From: Haemophilus quentini | Lineage (GTDB): Bacteria; Pseudomonadota; Gammaproteobacteria; Enterobacterales; Pasteurellaceae | Length of the DNA stretch: 61,478 bases | NCBI GenBank assembly: GCA_001752465.1 | Contig: MDJB01000004.1 | Location: 1 to 61,478 of the forward strand | Direction of reading: 5' to 3' | Shown: piece by piece, positions 1 to 5,896 of the stretch | Numbering within the stretch: position 1 is the first letter of the stretch | Layout of the letters: every line of letters begins with the position of its first letter | Program-made: the position numbers and the translations under genes | Notes under the pieces: generated by a model | Told to the model about the DNA's origin: nothing | Database searches by the model: none | Seen by the model: only the letters and a program-made list of their open reading frames with translations

Positions 1-56
1 AATCTGCCGCTATTAATTAGTGGCTTTTTATTACCCAAAAAAATAGGAGAAATAGA

Positions 57-626
57 ATGATTAGAAACAGTAGATGGACACCTGAGGTTCCGCGCCCAAC
101 ACTTAATGATGAACATTTATTTGCAGCGTTTTTAAAAGAATGGGTAGAAAAAGAATACAAAGATGAAATTAATTCAGACAAGGAGTACTTTGAAGATGAA
201 GAATTTGATATTGAATATTTTGGCATTTATCAAGACATTTTAAAAGTGTGGAGTGGCGATAATGAAGACGCCGCTGAAAATCTTATTAAATGGCAAGGCT
301 GGGATTATCGCCAAGCCAAAGAATTTGAAGAAAAAAATCTTGAGTATGATTTTGATAAAGAAAATAACCGCCTATCTAAACAATGGGTAACTGACAATGT
401 TTATACATTGCCTTTTTCTGTCGGTAGTCGCGTAAAATGGGGTTTAAAAGAAGGTATTATTATGGAGGATAAAAATAATAATTACCTACCTTTTGGAAAA
501 GTGTGCGTATTAACAGATAAACAGGCAGCAGAAAATAAAAAATGGCAAGATCAAGGAATATCAAGTAGACATGGTGGTTATATTGTTAATTGGGAATCAT
601 TGGAATTGATAGAGGAAAAACAATGA
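57..626 (+). CDS. hypothetical phage-type protein
   Basis: This 189-residue soluble, strongly acidic protein has no signal peptide or membrane segment, and I recognise no domain. The N-terminal 100 residues are rich in Glu, Asp and Tyr. The C-terminal part (about residues 120-185) looks like a small folded module with a GxxV/VNW pattern that could be an SH3-like barrel, which is a guess. A good Shine-Dalgarno (AGGAG) precedes the ATG. Its stop overlaps the start of the next gene (ATGA), so the first three genes form a tightly coupled operon that enters the window from the left. The prophage setting suggests an accessory phage protein. Confidence 0.6.
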   Translation: MIRNSRWTPEVPRPTLNDEHLFAAFLKEWVEKEYKDEINSDKEYFEDEEFDIEYFGIYQDILKVWSGDNEDAAENLIKWQGWDYRQAKEFEEKNLEYDFDKENNRLSKQWVTDNVYTLPFSVGSRVKWGLKEGIIMEDKNNNYLPFGKVCVLTDKQAAENKKWQDQGISSRHGGYIVNWESLELIEEKQ

Positions 627-859
627 ACCTACTAAAATCCCTCGCTCGAAAAATCCTCAAAGAGGAAATCGAAAATAATAAATATCATTTTGAAAAATTA
701 GGCAATGAAAATCTCGCCAAATCAAGACGCATTAAAGAGCTTGAAAGCGATAATGACCACCTAAGAATTAAAGTGGAACAAATTCGACAGGACAATTTAA
801 AACTCCGAGAAAATCGACCGCACTTTAAACACCATAAGAAAAAAGGAGGGCGAAAATGA
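623..859 (+). CDS. small basic coiled-coil protein (phage operon)
   Basis: This 78-residue protein starts at the ATG that overlaps the upstream stop codon (ATGA), which decides the start. A further-upstream ATG in the same frame would overlap the previous gene deeply and is less likely. Residues 10-60 are a continuous charged heptad-like helix (Glu/Lys/Asn/Leu rich), and the tail is strongly basic (His/Lys/Arg/Gly), as in small nucleic-acid-associated or scaffold-like phage proteins. I assign no function. Its own stop overlaps the next start. Confidence 0.55.
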   Translation: MNLLKSLARKILKEEIENNKYHFEKLGNENLAKSRRIKELESDNDHLRIKVEQIRQDNLKLRENRPHFKHHKKKGGRK

Positions 860-1185
860 ACGAAATTAATATCAATATCCCCTATTCAAGATTTTCCGAT
901 ATTTTTGGGTGTTATTTTTATGTGCGCATGAATAGTGGTGACCCATCAGCTGTTACTCTGGCGTTAGATGATGCTAAATATAGTTGGCTTATGTTTGGAT
1001 CTGAATTGCGAAATGACATTATCCGAACGGCGGAATCAGCACACTATCCTGCGGTAGTTAATAATTATGTAAATAATTTTATTGAGTGGGCCAAAAGTCA
1101 ATTTAATGCACCGCAAGATTACAACACGGCACGTCCGCTTGTTGATGTGTTGCCTGTGATTAATCCAAAACAAGTAAGAAAATAA
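856..1185 (+). CDS. hypothetical phage-type protein
   Basis: This 109-residue soluble protein is third in the ATGA-coupled operon, and AGGAGGGCG just upstream of the ATG provides a strong Shine-Dalgarno. No membrane segment or recognised domain is visible. Aromatic residues are frequent (YxxW, FIEW). It ends shortly before an independent promoter, so the operon probably finishes here, although I see no clear terminator directly after the stop. Confidence 0.55.
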   Translation: MNEININIPYSRFSDIFGCYFYVRMNSGDPSAVTLALDDAKYSWLMFGSELRNDIIRTAESAHYPAVVNNYVNNFIEWAKSQFNAPQDYNTARPLVDVLPVINPKQVRK

Positions 1186-1236
1186 TCGCACTTTTGCTGT
1201 TTTGTTATTTATTTTGACAATTCTGCAAATATTTAT

Positions 1237-1265
1237 TTGTAAAAATAAAGTTGCAACACTATAAT
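1237..1265 (+). promoter_or_regulatory. sigma70-type promoter
   Basis: TTGTAA and TATAAT are separated by exactly 17 nt. The predicted start, near 1272, lies about 90 nt before a hairpin-plus-T-run and about 115 nt before the next start codon. Confidence 0.5.
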
Positions 1266-1271
1266 GAGCGC

Positions 1272-1360
1272 AATTACACGTGGTTGGCGAAAGCAATCAT
1301 TGTTCTTTAACTAAAATCGTAGATTTTAATTAGGCTTACTAAACTTTAGTGGGCTTTTTT
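1272..1360 (+). ncRNA. putative short terminated leader RNA
   Basis: The interval between the promoter and the T-run at 1355-1360 could give an ~89-nt RNA. It contains a small hairpin (AAAATC/GATTTT around 1312-1326) and ends in a stem-loop (1334-1354, two G-T pairs) followed by six T. The layout resembles the other promoter-RNA-terminator units of this prophage end, but I found no complementary target nearby. It may be only a leader with an attenuator. Confidence 0.3.
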
Positions 1361-1385
1361 AGTCTAAAAAGCATAGGAGGTAACA

Positions 1386-1424
1386 ATGAAAAGTTTAAAT
1401 TTAAATGAAGGTTGGAATGGCTAA
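1386..1424 (+). CDS. 12-codon ORF ahead of membrane-protein gene
   Basis: This short frame (MKSLNLNEGWNG) has the best ribosome-binding site of the locus (AGGAGGT, 5 nt spacing). Its stop lies just after the ATG at 1417 of the following gene. It looks like a translational-coupling peptide or the remnant of a longer gene. I infer no function from the peptide itself. Confidence 0.35.
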   Translation: MKSLNLNEGWNG

Positions 1425-1884
1425 AATTATCAAACAGCTTAAGGCAGTAAAAAGAAAAGAGGGGTTAACGTTATCACTATCGTTAATCTCTTTTTTTATT
1501 GGCGGATTTTTGCTTTTCAAAGAATACTATAAACCGATTGATCTTAGTGGATTAACCCTGCAAGATTGGACTTCAGTCACACAAAGTGCGGTCATTTTTA
1601 TTTCCGCTATCATCGCCGTTTGCACAATAACATCAACCCGTAAAACATCAAAAAATATGATTTTCACCTTAGTGTTAGCTTTGAAACAGCTACGCCGTTT
1701 GTGCCTTATATCTCCGCCCTGAAGGACGGAGTTTTACTGCACAGGACTGATAAAGTTATGGGATGCTGTATCACCAACAGTAATGAGTATTCGAGATAAA
1801 GAACGCAAAGATACGCTATTTAAAGATTTAGAAATTCTTGTTTTACGCTGGAAATCAAATCCATTAAGCGTTGATGATTTATAA
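1417..1884 (+). pseudogene. small membrane protein gene broken by an in-frame stop
   Basis: The N-terminal part has a basic start, a transmembrane helix around residues 18-36 and a second around residues 60-75. The frame then hits TGA at 1720-1722. The same frame continues without interruption to a stop at 1882-1884 and encodes a plausible charged C-terminus (LIKLWDAVSP, then SIRDKERKDT). The codons around the stop do not look like the original gene and include an IS-like hairpin (see the relic entry), so I read this as one gene with an insertion scar. ATG 1405 is an alternative start. A hairpin terminator follows. Family unknown. Confidence 0.5.
1677..1737 (+). mobile_element. possible IS200/IS605-type right-end relic
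   Basis: In a frame different from the host gene, this ~60-bp segment reads SFETATPFVPYISALKDGVL, resembling the extreme C-terminus of TnpB-type proteins. It contains the imperfect hairpin CTCCGCCCT/AGGACGGAG followed by TTTTAC, as at right ends of IS200/IS605 elements. Assignment rests on pattern memory only. Confidence 0.3.
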
Positions 1885-1907
1885 AAATTAAAGAGTAAAT
1901 AGTTTTC

Positions 1908-1936
1908 AAATCCCACTTTACAACGTGGGATTTTTT
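1908..1936 (+). terminator. rho-independent terminator
   Basis: AAATCCCAC pairs with GTGGGATTT around an 8-nt loop, followed by a T-run. It ends the damaged membrane-protein gene. Its T-run abuts the next -35 element. Confidence 0.7.
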
Positions 1937-1937
1937 A

Positions 1938-1966
1938 TTGACACCGCCCCCACTTCGGATTAAGAT
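1938..1966 (+). promoter_or_regulatory. near-consensus promoter for KilA-N gene
   Basis: TTGACA and TAAGAT are separated by 17 nt. The sequence after the -35 box (CACC.CCGCCC) resembles that of the promoter at 2865, so the two promoters look homologous. The predicted start is near 1973. Confidence 0.6.
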
Positions 1967-1977
1967 ACCCCACATTC

Positions 1978-2001
1978 AAGCCGTCTCAAACGGCTTTTTT
2001 T
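1978..2001 (+). terminator. hairpin with T-run between promoter and KilA-N start
   Basis: AAGCCGT pairs with ACGGCTT and is followed by seven T. It lies only ~5 nt after the predicted start site and 19 nt before the KilA-N start codon. The KilA-N gene can therefore be expressed only by read-through, by antitermination or from another promoter. Confidence 0.55.
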
Positions 2002-2019
2002 GTATCTAAAGGGTAAGAC

Positions 2020-2856
2020 ATGGCAAATGATATAATCGTTGTACAAGGCATTGAAATCAAAGTAACCCAACGGGAGAATGAAGATTACATCAGCCTTACT
2101 GATATGTGTAAAGCGTTTGGTGATGGCGACCAGCTCATTAAGAACTGGTTACAAAACAAAAATACCATTGAGTTTTTACAGGTTTGGGAAGAACTAAACA
2201 ATCCGAATTTTAATTTGGTGGAATTACACCAAATTAAAAATAACGTTGGGTTAAACCGGTTCGTAATGTCAGTAAAAAAATGGTCTACAACAAATGCTAT
2301 CGGCTTGATTGCTAAAACAGGTCGCTACGGCAGCGGCACTTACGCGCATAAAGATATTGCCCTTGAATTTGGCTCTTGGTTAAGCCCAGAATTCAAACTC
2401 TACCTAATCAAAGAATTCCAACGCTTAAAACAAAAAGAAGCCGAAGAAAACAAACTGGAGTGGAATGTCAAACGTATTCTCACCAAAGCCAACTATCGCA
2501 TACACACAGACGCTATTAAAGCGCACCTTATCCCACAATTACTCAACACAAAGCAACATCAATTTGTGTATGCCACTGAAGCAGATATTTTAAATCAAGC
2601 CTTATTTGGACAAACGGCTAAACAATGGAAAGATGCTAACCCCAAATTAAAAGGTAATATGCGTGAACACGCTACTATTGAACAATTAACCGTATTGGCA
2701 GGTTTAGAAAGCCAAAACGCCCTATTAATTCAGCAAGGATTCCCGCAAGAAGAACGGCTGGCAATCTTAAATCGCCTTGCAATTCAACAAATGAGCTCGC
2801 TCTTACAAACAGCCGCACTCACGCAGCTTAAAGAAAAACCCTTGTTGGAAGAATAA
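2020..2856 (+). CDS. KilA-N domain phage protein
   Basis: This 278-residue protein has an N-terminal KilA-N domain, about residues 8-115. Recognisable parts are ISLTDMCKAF, the KNWLQNKNT helix, WSTTNAIGLIAKTGRYG and the conserved closing segment AHKDIALEFGSWLSPEFKLY. The remaining ~160 residues are helical and charged, as in other phage KilA-N proteins. KilA-N is a DNA-binding module of phages and large DNA viruses, and such proteins act as antirepressors or regulators. AAGGGTAAG precedes the ATG. The gene stands next to an AntA-type antirepressor. The exact target is unknown. Confidence 0.85.
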   Translation: MANDIIVVQGIEIKVTQRENEDYISLTDMCKAFGDGDQLIKNWLQNKNTIEFLQVWEELNNPNFNLVELHQIKNNVGLNRFVMSVKKWSTTNAIGLIAKTGRYGSGTYAHKDIALEFGSWLSPEFKLYLIKEFQRLKQKEAEENKLEWNVKRILTKANYRIHTDAIKAHLIPQLLNTKQHQFVYATEADILNQALFGQTAKQWKDANPKLKGNMREHATIEQLTVLAGLESQNALLIQQGFPQEERLAILNRLAIQQMSSLLQTAALTQLKEKPLLEE

Positions 2857-2864
2857 AAATAAAT

Positions 2865-2893
2865 TTGACACCCACCGCCCAATCATTTAGGAT
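2865..2893 (+). promoter_or_regulatory. near-consensus promoter of the c4-like RNA
   Basis: TTGACA and TAGGAT are separated by exactly 17 nt, beginning 8 bp after the KilA-N stop codon. The predicted start is near 2900. Confidence 0.65.
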
Positions 2894-2899
2894 ATTCTC

Positions 2900-2982
2900 A
2901 CTTTCAACAGAAAGTCGGGAATTGGCGTTCCTGAATTGATTAGAGCGGTTAGAAATAGATAGACGCTCAGGCGTCTTTTTTT
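2900..2982 (+). ncRNA. c4-like antisense RNA upstream of the antirepressor
   Basis: The predicted RNA of about 83 nt folds into three hairpins. The first is CTTTC-AACA-GAAAG (2901-2914). The second is TCGGGAA/TTCCTGA with loop TTGGCG (2915-2934). The third is a terminator, AGACGC-TCAG-GCGTCT plus T-run (2961-2982). ATTGGCGT (2921-2928) is complementary to 3087-3094, and TTGATTAGAG (2936-2945) to 3073-3082, in the antiparallel order needed for one RNA to bind both. In phages P1 and P7 the 77-nt c4 RNA lies before icd and ant and uses two such segments (a', b') to silence the antirepressor. Location, size, paired target and gene order agree. Expression and repression are inferred. Confidence 0.65.
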
Positions 2983-3006
2983 ATGACCGCAAAACAGTAA
3001 ATCTAC

Positions 3007-3030
3007 CTTTTACTAAAATTTTAGTAAAAG
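3007..3030. promoter_or_regulatory. perfect 24-bp palindrome
   Basis: Half-site CTTTTACTAAAA is followed immediately by its exact inverse complement. It sits between the c4-like RNA terminator and the 36-codon leader ORF. It is AT-rich without a T-run and looks more like a repressor operator than a terminator, but no regulator is identified. Confidence 0.4.
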
Positions 3031-3034
3031 CCCA

Positions 3035-3145
3035 ATGATGAACTGTTTGAGAGATCGAAAGATCGCCGTTTACTCTAATCAACGGTACGCCAATCTTGAA
3101 CAGTTCATCACCAGCAAATTGGCGTTTGTTCGTGATGATTTCTAA
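3035..3145 (+). CDS. 36-codon leader ORF in the position of icd
   Basis: The frame starts at ATGATG and encodes a charged 36-residue peptide with DRKIAVYSNQRYANLEQF in the middle and VRDDF at the end. It stops 23 nt before the antirepressor start. It spans both segments complementary to the upstream c4-like RNA, so its translation and RNA pairing would interfere with each other. In P1 the comparable position is held by icd, whose translation is needed for ant expression. I do not claim homology to Icd. The Shine-Dalgarno is weak, which lowers confidence. Confidence 0.4.
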   Translation: MMNCLRDRKIAVYSNQRYANLEQFITSKLAFVRDDF

Positions 3146-3159
3146 AACTTTGATTAGAG
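3073..3159 (+). promoter_or_regulatory. antisense target and RBS-masking hairpin of antA
   Basis: CTCTAATCAA (3073-3082) and ACGCCAAT (3087-3094) are the targets of the upstream RNA. Exact copies of the RNA's own segments recur at 3118-3125 (ATTGGCGT) and 3150-3159 (TTGATTAGAG), so the leader can also fold on itself. The outer helix would bury the AGAGA Shine-Dalgarno of antA. An additional 11-bp inverted repeat (3037-3047 with 3099-3109) gives an alternative fold. Confidence 0.55.
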
Positions 3160-3168
3160 AATCGCAAA

Positions 3169-3987
3169 ATGACAAACTCAAACTTAATTCCTGTTTTTAA
3201 CGGTTTAATCCAAAATCACCCTGTTCAACTTTGCAATGCACGTGAACTTCACGCATTCCTAGAAATACAAACTCGTTACAATGACTGGATCAAAAACCGC
3301 ATCAACGAATATGGATTCATCCAAGATGAAGACTACTTCATCATCACCGAACGCACCAACGGACGCCCACGCAAGGAATATCACATTACCCTCGATATGG
3401 GCAAAGAACTCGGCATGGTCGAAAGAAACGAACGAGGCAGACAAATCCGCCAATACTTCATCCGTTGCGAAAGAACATTAAAAGCCTTGCAACAACCGCA
3501 ACAAAAAACTACCGTTGATGACCGCGCTGGCTTACGTAATGCCATCAGCTTCTTAGTAAATAAAAAAGGGCTCATCTATTCTGAAGTTTATCAACTGATT
3601 CATCAACAATTTGGCGTCGAACACATTGATGAACTTTCTCAAGAACAACTTTCTCAAGCCATTAAATACATTCACTTTCTTACCCTAAATCTTGATGGTT
3701 TATTTAAAAAAGGCGAAGAAGTTATCATCCCTGAATATATTTTTGATGCCATTATGAAACATGCAAAACTGGCTCAAAAACTGGCAGAGAAAGTTATTTT
3801 CTATCAAGAAAAACAATTTGCTTTACTCGGCATAGCTCGCCATTACCAAAGCAACGAGCTTACCAGCCGTGCAAATAGCCTACTTAGTGAATTTTCTTAT
3901 TTTTTACACGAGGGCGAAAAACTGCTCGCACAACAAATAGAAAATCCATCACTAACGCAAATTAAAAAAATATCTTTTAACGCGTAA
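3169..3987 (+). CDS. phage antirepressor, AntA/AntB domain
   Basis: This 272-residue protein has an AntA/AntB domain at about residues 17-90: [18 protein letters not shown], then [27 protein letters not shown]. This is the domain of the P1 Ant antirepressor and of many prophage antirepressors. The C-terminal half resembles the partner domain common in such proteins (residues ~120-170, [23 protein letters not shown]), followed by a long helical tail. Antirepressors inactivate prophage repressors by protein contact and trigger lytic functions. The complex leader just upstream is probably its control region. It shares the neighbourhood with a KilA-N protein, and both types often coexist in one prophage. 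Confidence 0.85.
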   Translation: MTNSNLIPVFNGLIQNHPVQLCNARELHAFLEIQTRYNDWIKNRINEYGFIQDEDYFIITERTNGRPRKEYHITLDMGKELGMVERNERGRQIRQYFIRCERTLKALQQPQQKTTVDDRAGLRNAISFLVNKKGLIYSEVYQLIHQQFGVEHIDELSQEQLSQAIKYIHFLTLNLDGLFKKGEEVIIPEYIFDAIMKHAKLAQKLAEKVIFYQEKQFALLGIARHYQSNELTSRANSLLSEFSYFLHEGEKLLAQQIENPSLTQIKKISFNA

Positions 3988-4065
3988 AACATCACAAAAT
4001 CCGACCGCACTTTTTTAAGCCTGCGGCGGATTCTCACACCTAAAATCCGACAAAAGGAACAGAAA

Positions 4066-4185
4066 ATGAACAAATTAATCATTACGCTGGTGTGTGCATT
4101 TGTGGTGTATATGGCGCACGCCCTAAATCTTAATCAAGACTGTGACGGCAAAATCTGTCACACCGAACAGACACAACAATATTAA
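4066..4185 (+). CDS. 39-residue secreted or membrane-anchored phage peptide
   Basis: A good Shine-Dalgarno (AAGGAACAG) precedes the ATG. Residues 3-19 are a hydrophobic signal-like segment ending in AHA, a plausible signal peptidase I site. The mature part is about 20 residues with two cysteines in DCDGKIC, spaced to form a loop disulfide in the periplasm. A terminator follows. No family is recognised. Small Cys-containing periplasmic phage peptides can be lysis accessories or superinfection factors, which is speculation here. Confidence 0.5.
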   Translation: MNKLIITLVCAFVVYMAHALNLNQDCDGKICHTEQTQQY

Positions 4186-4191
4186 CAAACC

Positions 4192-4214
4192 ACCGCTCTT
4201 ATGGGCGGTTTTTT
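4192..4214 (+). terminator. rho-independent terminator
   Basis: ACCGC pairs with GCGGT around an 8-nt loop and is followed by six T, directly after the 39-residue ORF. The next gene starts 12 nt later with its own GGAGG Shine-Dalgarno. Confidence 0.6.
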
Positions 4215-4226
4215 ATTGGAGGAAAT

Positions 4227-4541
4227 ATGGAACAAACGCTCACTATTCGCGATGTTGCAAAGTGCTTGAACCTTAGCGAAACAACCGTGCGGAAAAATAA
4301 ATTAAAGTGGGGATTTTTCCAAATGGAAGGGTCTAGAATGTGGCGAGTTTTTAAATCCGATCTTGATCGCAATCGCAAAAAAGCTGAAAATCTCAGCGAT
4401 CTATATGCGAAGGTCGGTGATACACAGGAGAAACAAAAATGCCGATCCGAAAAAATAAAAATGGCGTGTGGCAAATCGATTTTACCACACCAAGCGGCGA
4501 GCGAGTTCGATGCAGTAGTAAAACAACTGACAAAAAATTAG
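4227..4541 (+). CDS. helix-turn-helix protein, possible excisionase or small regulator
   Basis: The N-terminal half (about residues 5-50) is a winged helix-turn-helix of the MerR/AlpA/excisionase type: TIRDVAKCLNLSETTVRKNK followed by a wing-like MWRVFKSDLDRN. A strong GGAGG Shine-Dalgarno precedes the ATG. The reading frame overlaps the integrase gene by 103 bp. The last ~30 residues, inside the overlap, look like an unselected alternative frame of the integrase. The position immediately before the integrase fits a recombination directionality factor or an integrase regulator. Confidence 0.65.
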   Translation: MEQTLTIRDVAKCLNLSETTVRKNKLKWGFFQMEGSRMWRVFKSDLDRNRKKAENLSDLYAKVGDTQEKQKCRSEKIKMACGKSILPHQAASEFDAVVKQLTKN

Positions 4542-5464
4542 CTCAACATCTCCACGATAAGCTCAAGCACGAAGCATGGCAAGTGGAGCAGCTTAACAAA
4601 AAGCCCGAAAAAACGGTGGAGCAAGCCTTAATTTTATTGCTCAAAGACGCAGAGCATAAAAAAGACAAACTCACCAAAATTCAGCACGCCAAATATTGGC
4701 GCGATGAAATCGGGAACAAGTTGCTTAGTTCTTTAACAAGTGAAGATATTCAAAATGCGATTCCTACGCACGTTGTACGCACAGGGAAAATACTTTCCCC
4801 AGCAACCCAAAACCGCTATCGTTCGTCCATTATGCGGGCAATCAATCTGGCAAAGCAAGCTGGTTGGATTGATGTCGTGCCTTATATCGCTAAAAATAGC
4901 GAACCCAAAAAACGCATCCGCTGGATTACTGAAAAGGAAGCAGAGCGATTATTAGATAGCTTAAATCTTAATTGGATGAAAGATGTCTGCCAGTTCGCCT
5001 TATTGACGGGGGCTAGAATGACGGAGATTTTGTCAATGACGTGGGATAAAATTAATTTTGCTAACAAAATGGCAATAGTTACTGGCGATATTGCAAAATC
5101 TGGACGCGGACGTTCTCTGCCTTTAAGTGATGACGCAATTAATCTAATCAAAGAAAGGATGAAATATCAAGTGTCTCCCTATGTTTTTCATAGCGGAACA
5201 GGGAAACTACGTGATGATATTTCACGAAGGGATTTTAAGCGCGCCTTGCAGCGAGCCAATATTAAGAATTTCCGATTTCATGATTTACGTCACACTTGGG
5301 CAAGCTGGCATATCCAACGTGGAACACCGCTAATGGTACTCAAAGAGTTAGGCGGATGGGAAACGATAGAAATGGTTCAGAAGTATGCACACCTAAATGC
5401 CGACCATTTATTGTCATACGTGAATCAAGTCAAATTCTCGTCAAACACTCGCCTTGCTAGGTAA
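4439..5464 (+). CDS. int: tyrosine-type site-specific recombinase (phage integrase)
   Basis: This 341-residue integrase has an N-terminal arm-binding region, a SAM-like core-binding domain (about 57-145) and a catalytic domain (about 160-330). The catalytic set is visible: R193 in LLTGARMTEI, H281 and R284 in HDLRHTW, W307 in GGW, and nucleophile Y316 in VQKYAHL. AGGAG precedes the ATG. The gene ends 104 bp before the 3' end of a tRNA-Lys gene and reads toward it, the usual arrangement for elements inserted in the 3' end of a tRNA. The distal att copy would lie left of the window. Confidence 0.93.
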   Translation: MPIRKNKNGVWQIDFTTPSGERVRCSSKTTDKKLAQHLHDKLKHEAWQVEQLNKKPEKTVEQALILLLKDAEHKKDKLTKIQHAKYWRDEIGNKLLSSLTSEDIQNAIPTHVVRTGKILSPATQNRYRSSIMRAINLAKQAGWIDVVPYIAKNSEPKKRIRWITEKEAERLLDSLNLNWMKDVCQFALLTGARMTEILSMTWDKINFANKMAIVTGDIAKSGRGRSLPLSDDAINLIKERMKYQVSPYVFHSGTGKLRDDISRRDFKRALQRANIKNFRFHDLRHTWASWHIQRGTPLMVLKELGGWETIEMVQKYAHLNADHLLSYVNQVKFSSNTRLAR

Positions 5465-5568
5465 AGCAGAATAGCAGAAAACGACAAACTGGATGATTAT
5501 CCAGAAACAAAAAGTACGTAAGTTATTAATTCTAAAGAGAAAACTTACAATACTTAGAAAACTCTATT

Positions 5569-5644
5569 TGGTGGGTTGTGAGAGGCTCGAACTCTCGACC
5601 AACGGATTAAGAGTCCGCTGCTCTACCAACTGAGCTAACAACCC
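5569..5644 (-). tRNA. tRNA-Lys(CUU)
   Basis: The cloverleaf on the minus strand has a GGGTTGT acceptor, D-loop AGTTGGTA, anticodon loop CTCTTAA (anticodon CTT), T-loop TTCGAGC and an encoded CCA. Its 3' end faces the integrase, making it the likely integration site. E. coli decodes both Lys codons with UUU-anticodon tRNA only, so this second isoacceptor is noteworthy. Confidence 0.93.
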
Positions 5645-5667
5645 AACTGGACAACTAAATCAGAGAG

Positions 5668-5743
5668 TGGTGGGTCGTGAAGGATTCGAACCTTCGACCA
5701 ACGGATTAAAAGTCCGCTGCTCTACCGACTGAGCTAACGACCC
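5668..5743 (-). tRNA. tRNA-Lys(UUU)
   Basis: The cloverleaf on the minus strand has anticodon loop CTTTTAA (anticodon TTT), a GGGTCGT acceptor and an encoded CCA. It lies 23 bp upstream of the CUU gene and is probably cotranscribed with it. The two differ mainly in the acceptor and T stems. Confidence 0.95.
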
Positions 5744-5840
5744 ACTGTGTTGACGAATTAATGATAGCGCATTTGTTTTAGAATCAAAAGAATAAATTCA
5801 TTCTTTCAAACTAATTGGTTAAATTACAAACGATGAAAAC

Positions 5841-5873
5841 AAAACAAGATCCAATAAAAATGGATCCTGTTTT
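5841..5873 (-). terminator. terminator of tol-pal operon
   Basis: AAAACAAGATCCA can pair with TGGATCCTGTTTT around a short A-rich loop. On the minus strand it follows pal and is succeeded by T-rich sequence. Confidence 0.6.
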
Positions 5874-5896
5874 TCAAGTATTAGAAATACTAAGAA

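Noticed and set aside
4439-4541. Functional C-terminal domain of the helix-turn-helix protein within the integrase overlap
   Set aside because: In this stretch the integrase frame carries the conserved protein start, while the other frame looks random. The overlap is probably a run-on tail.
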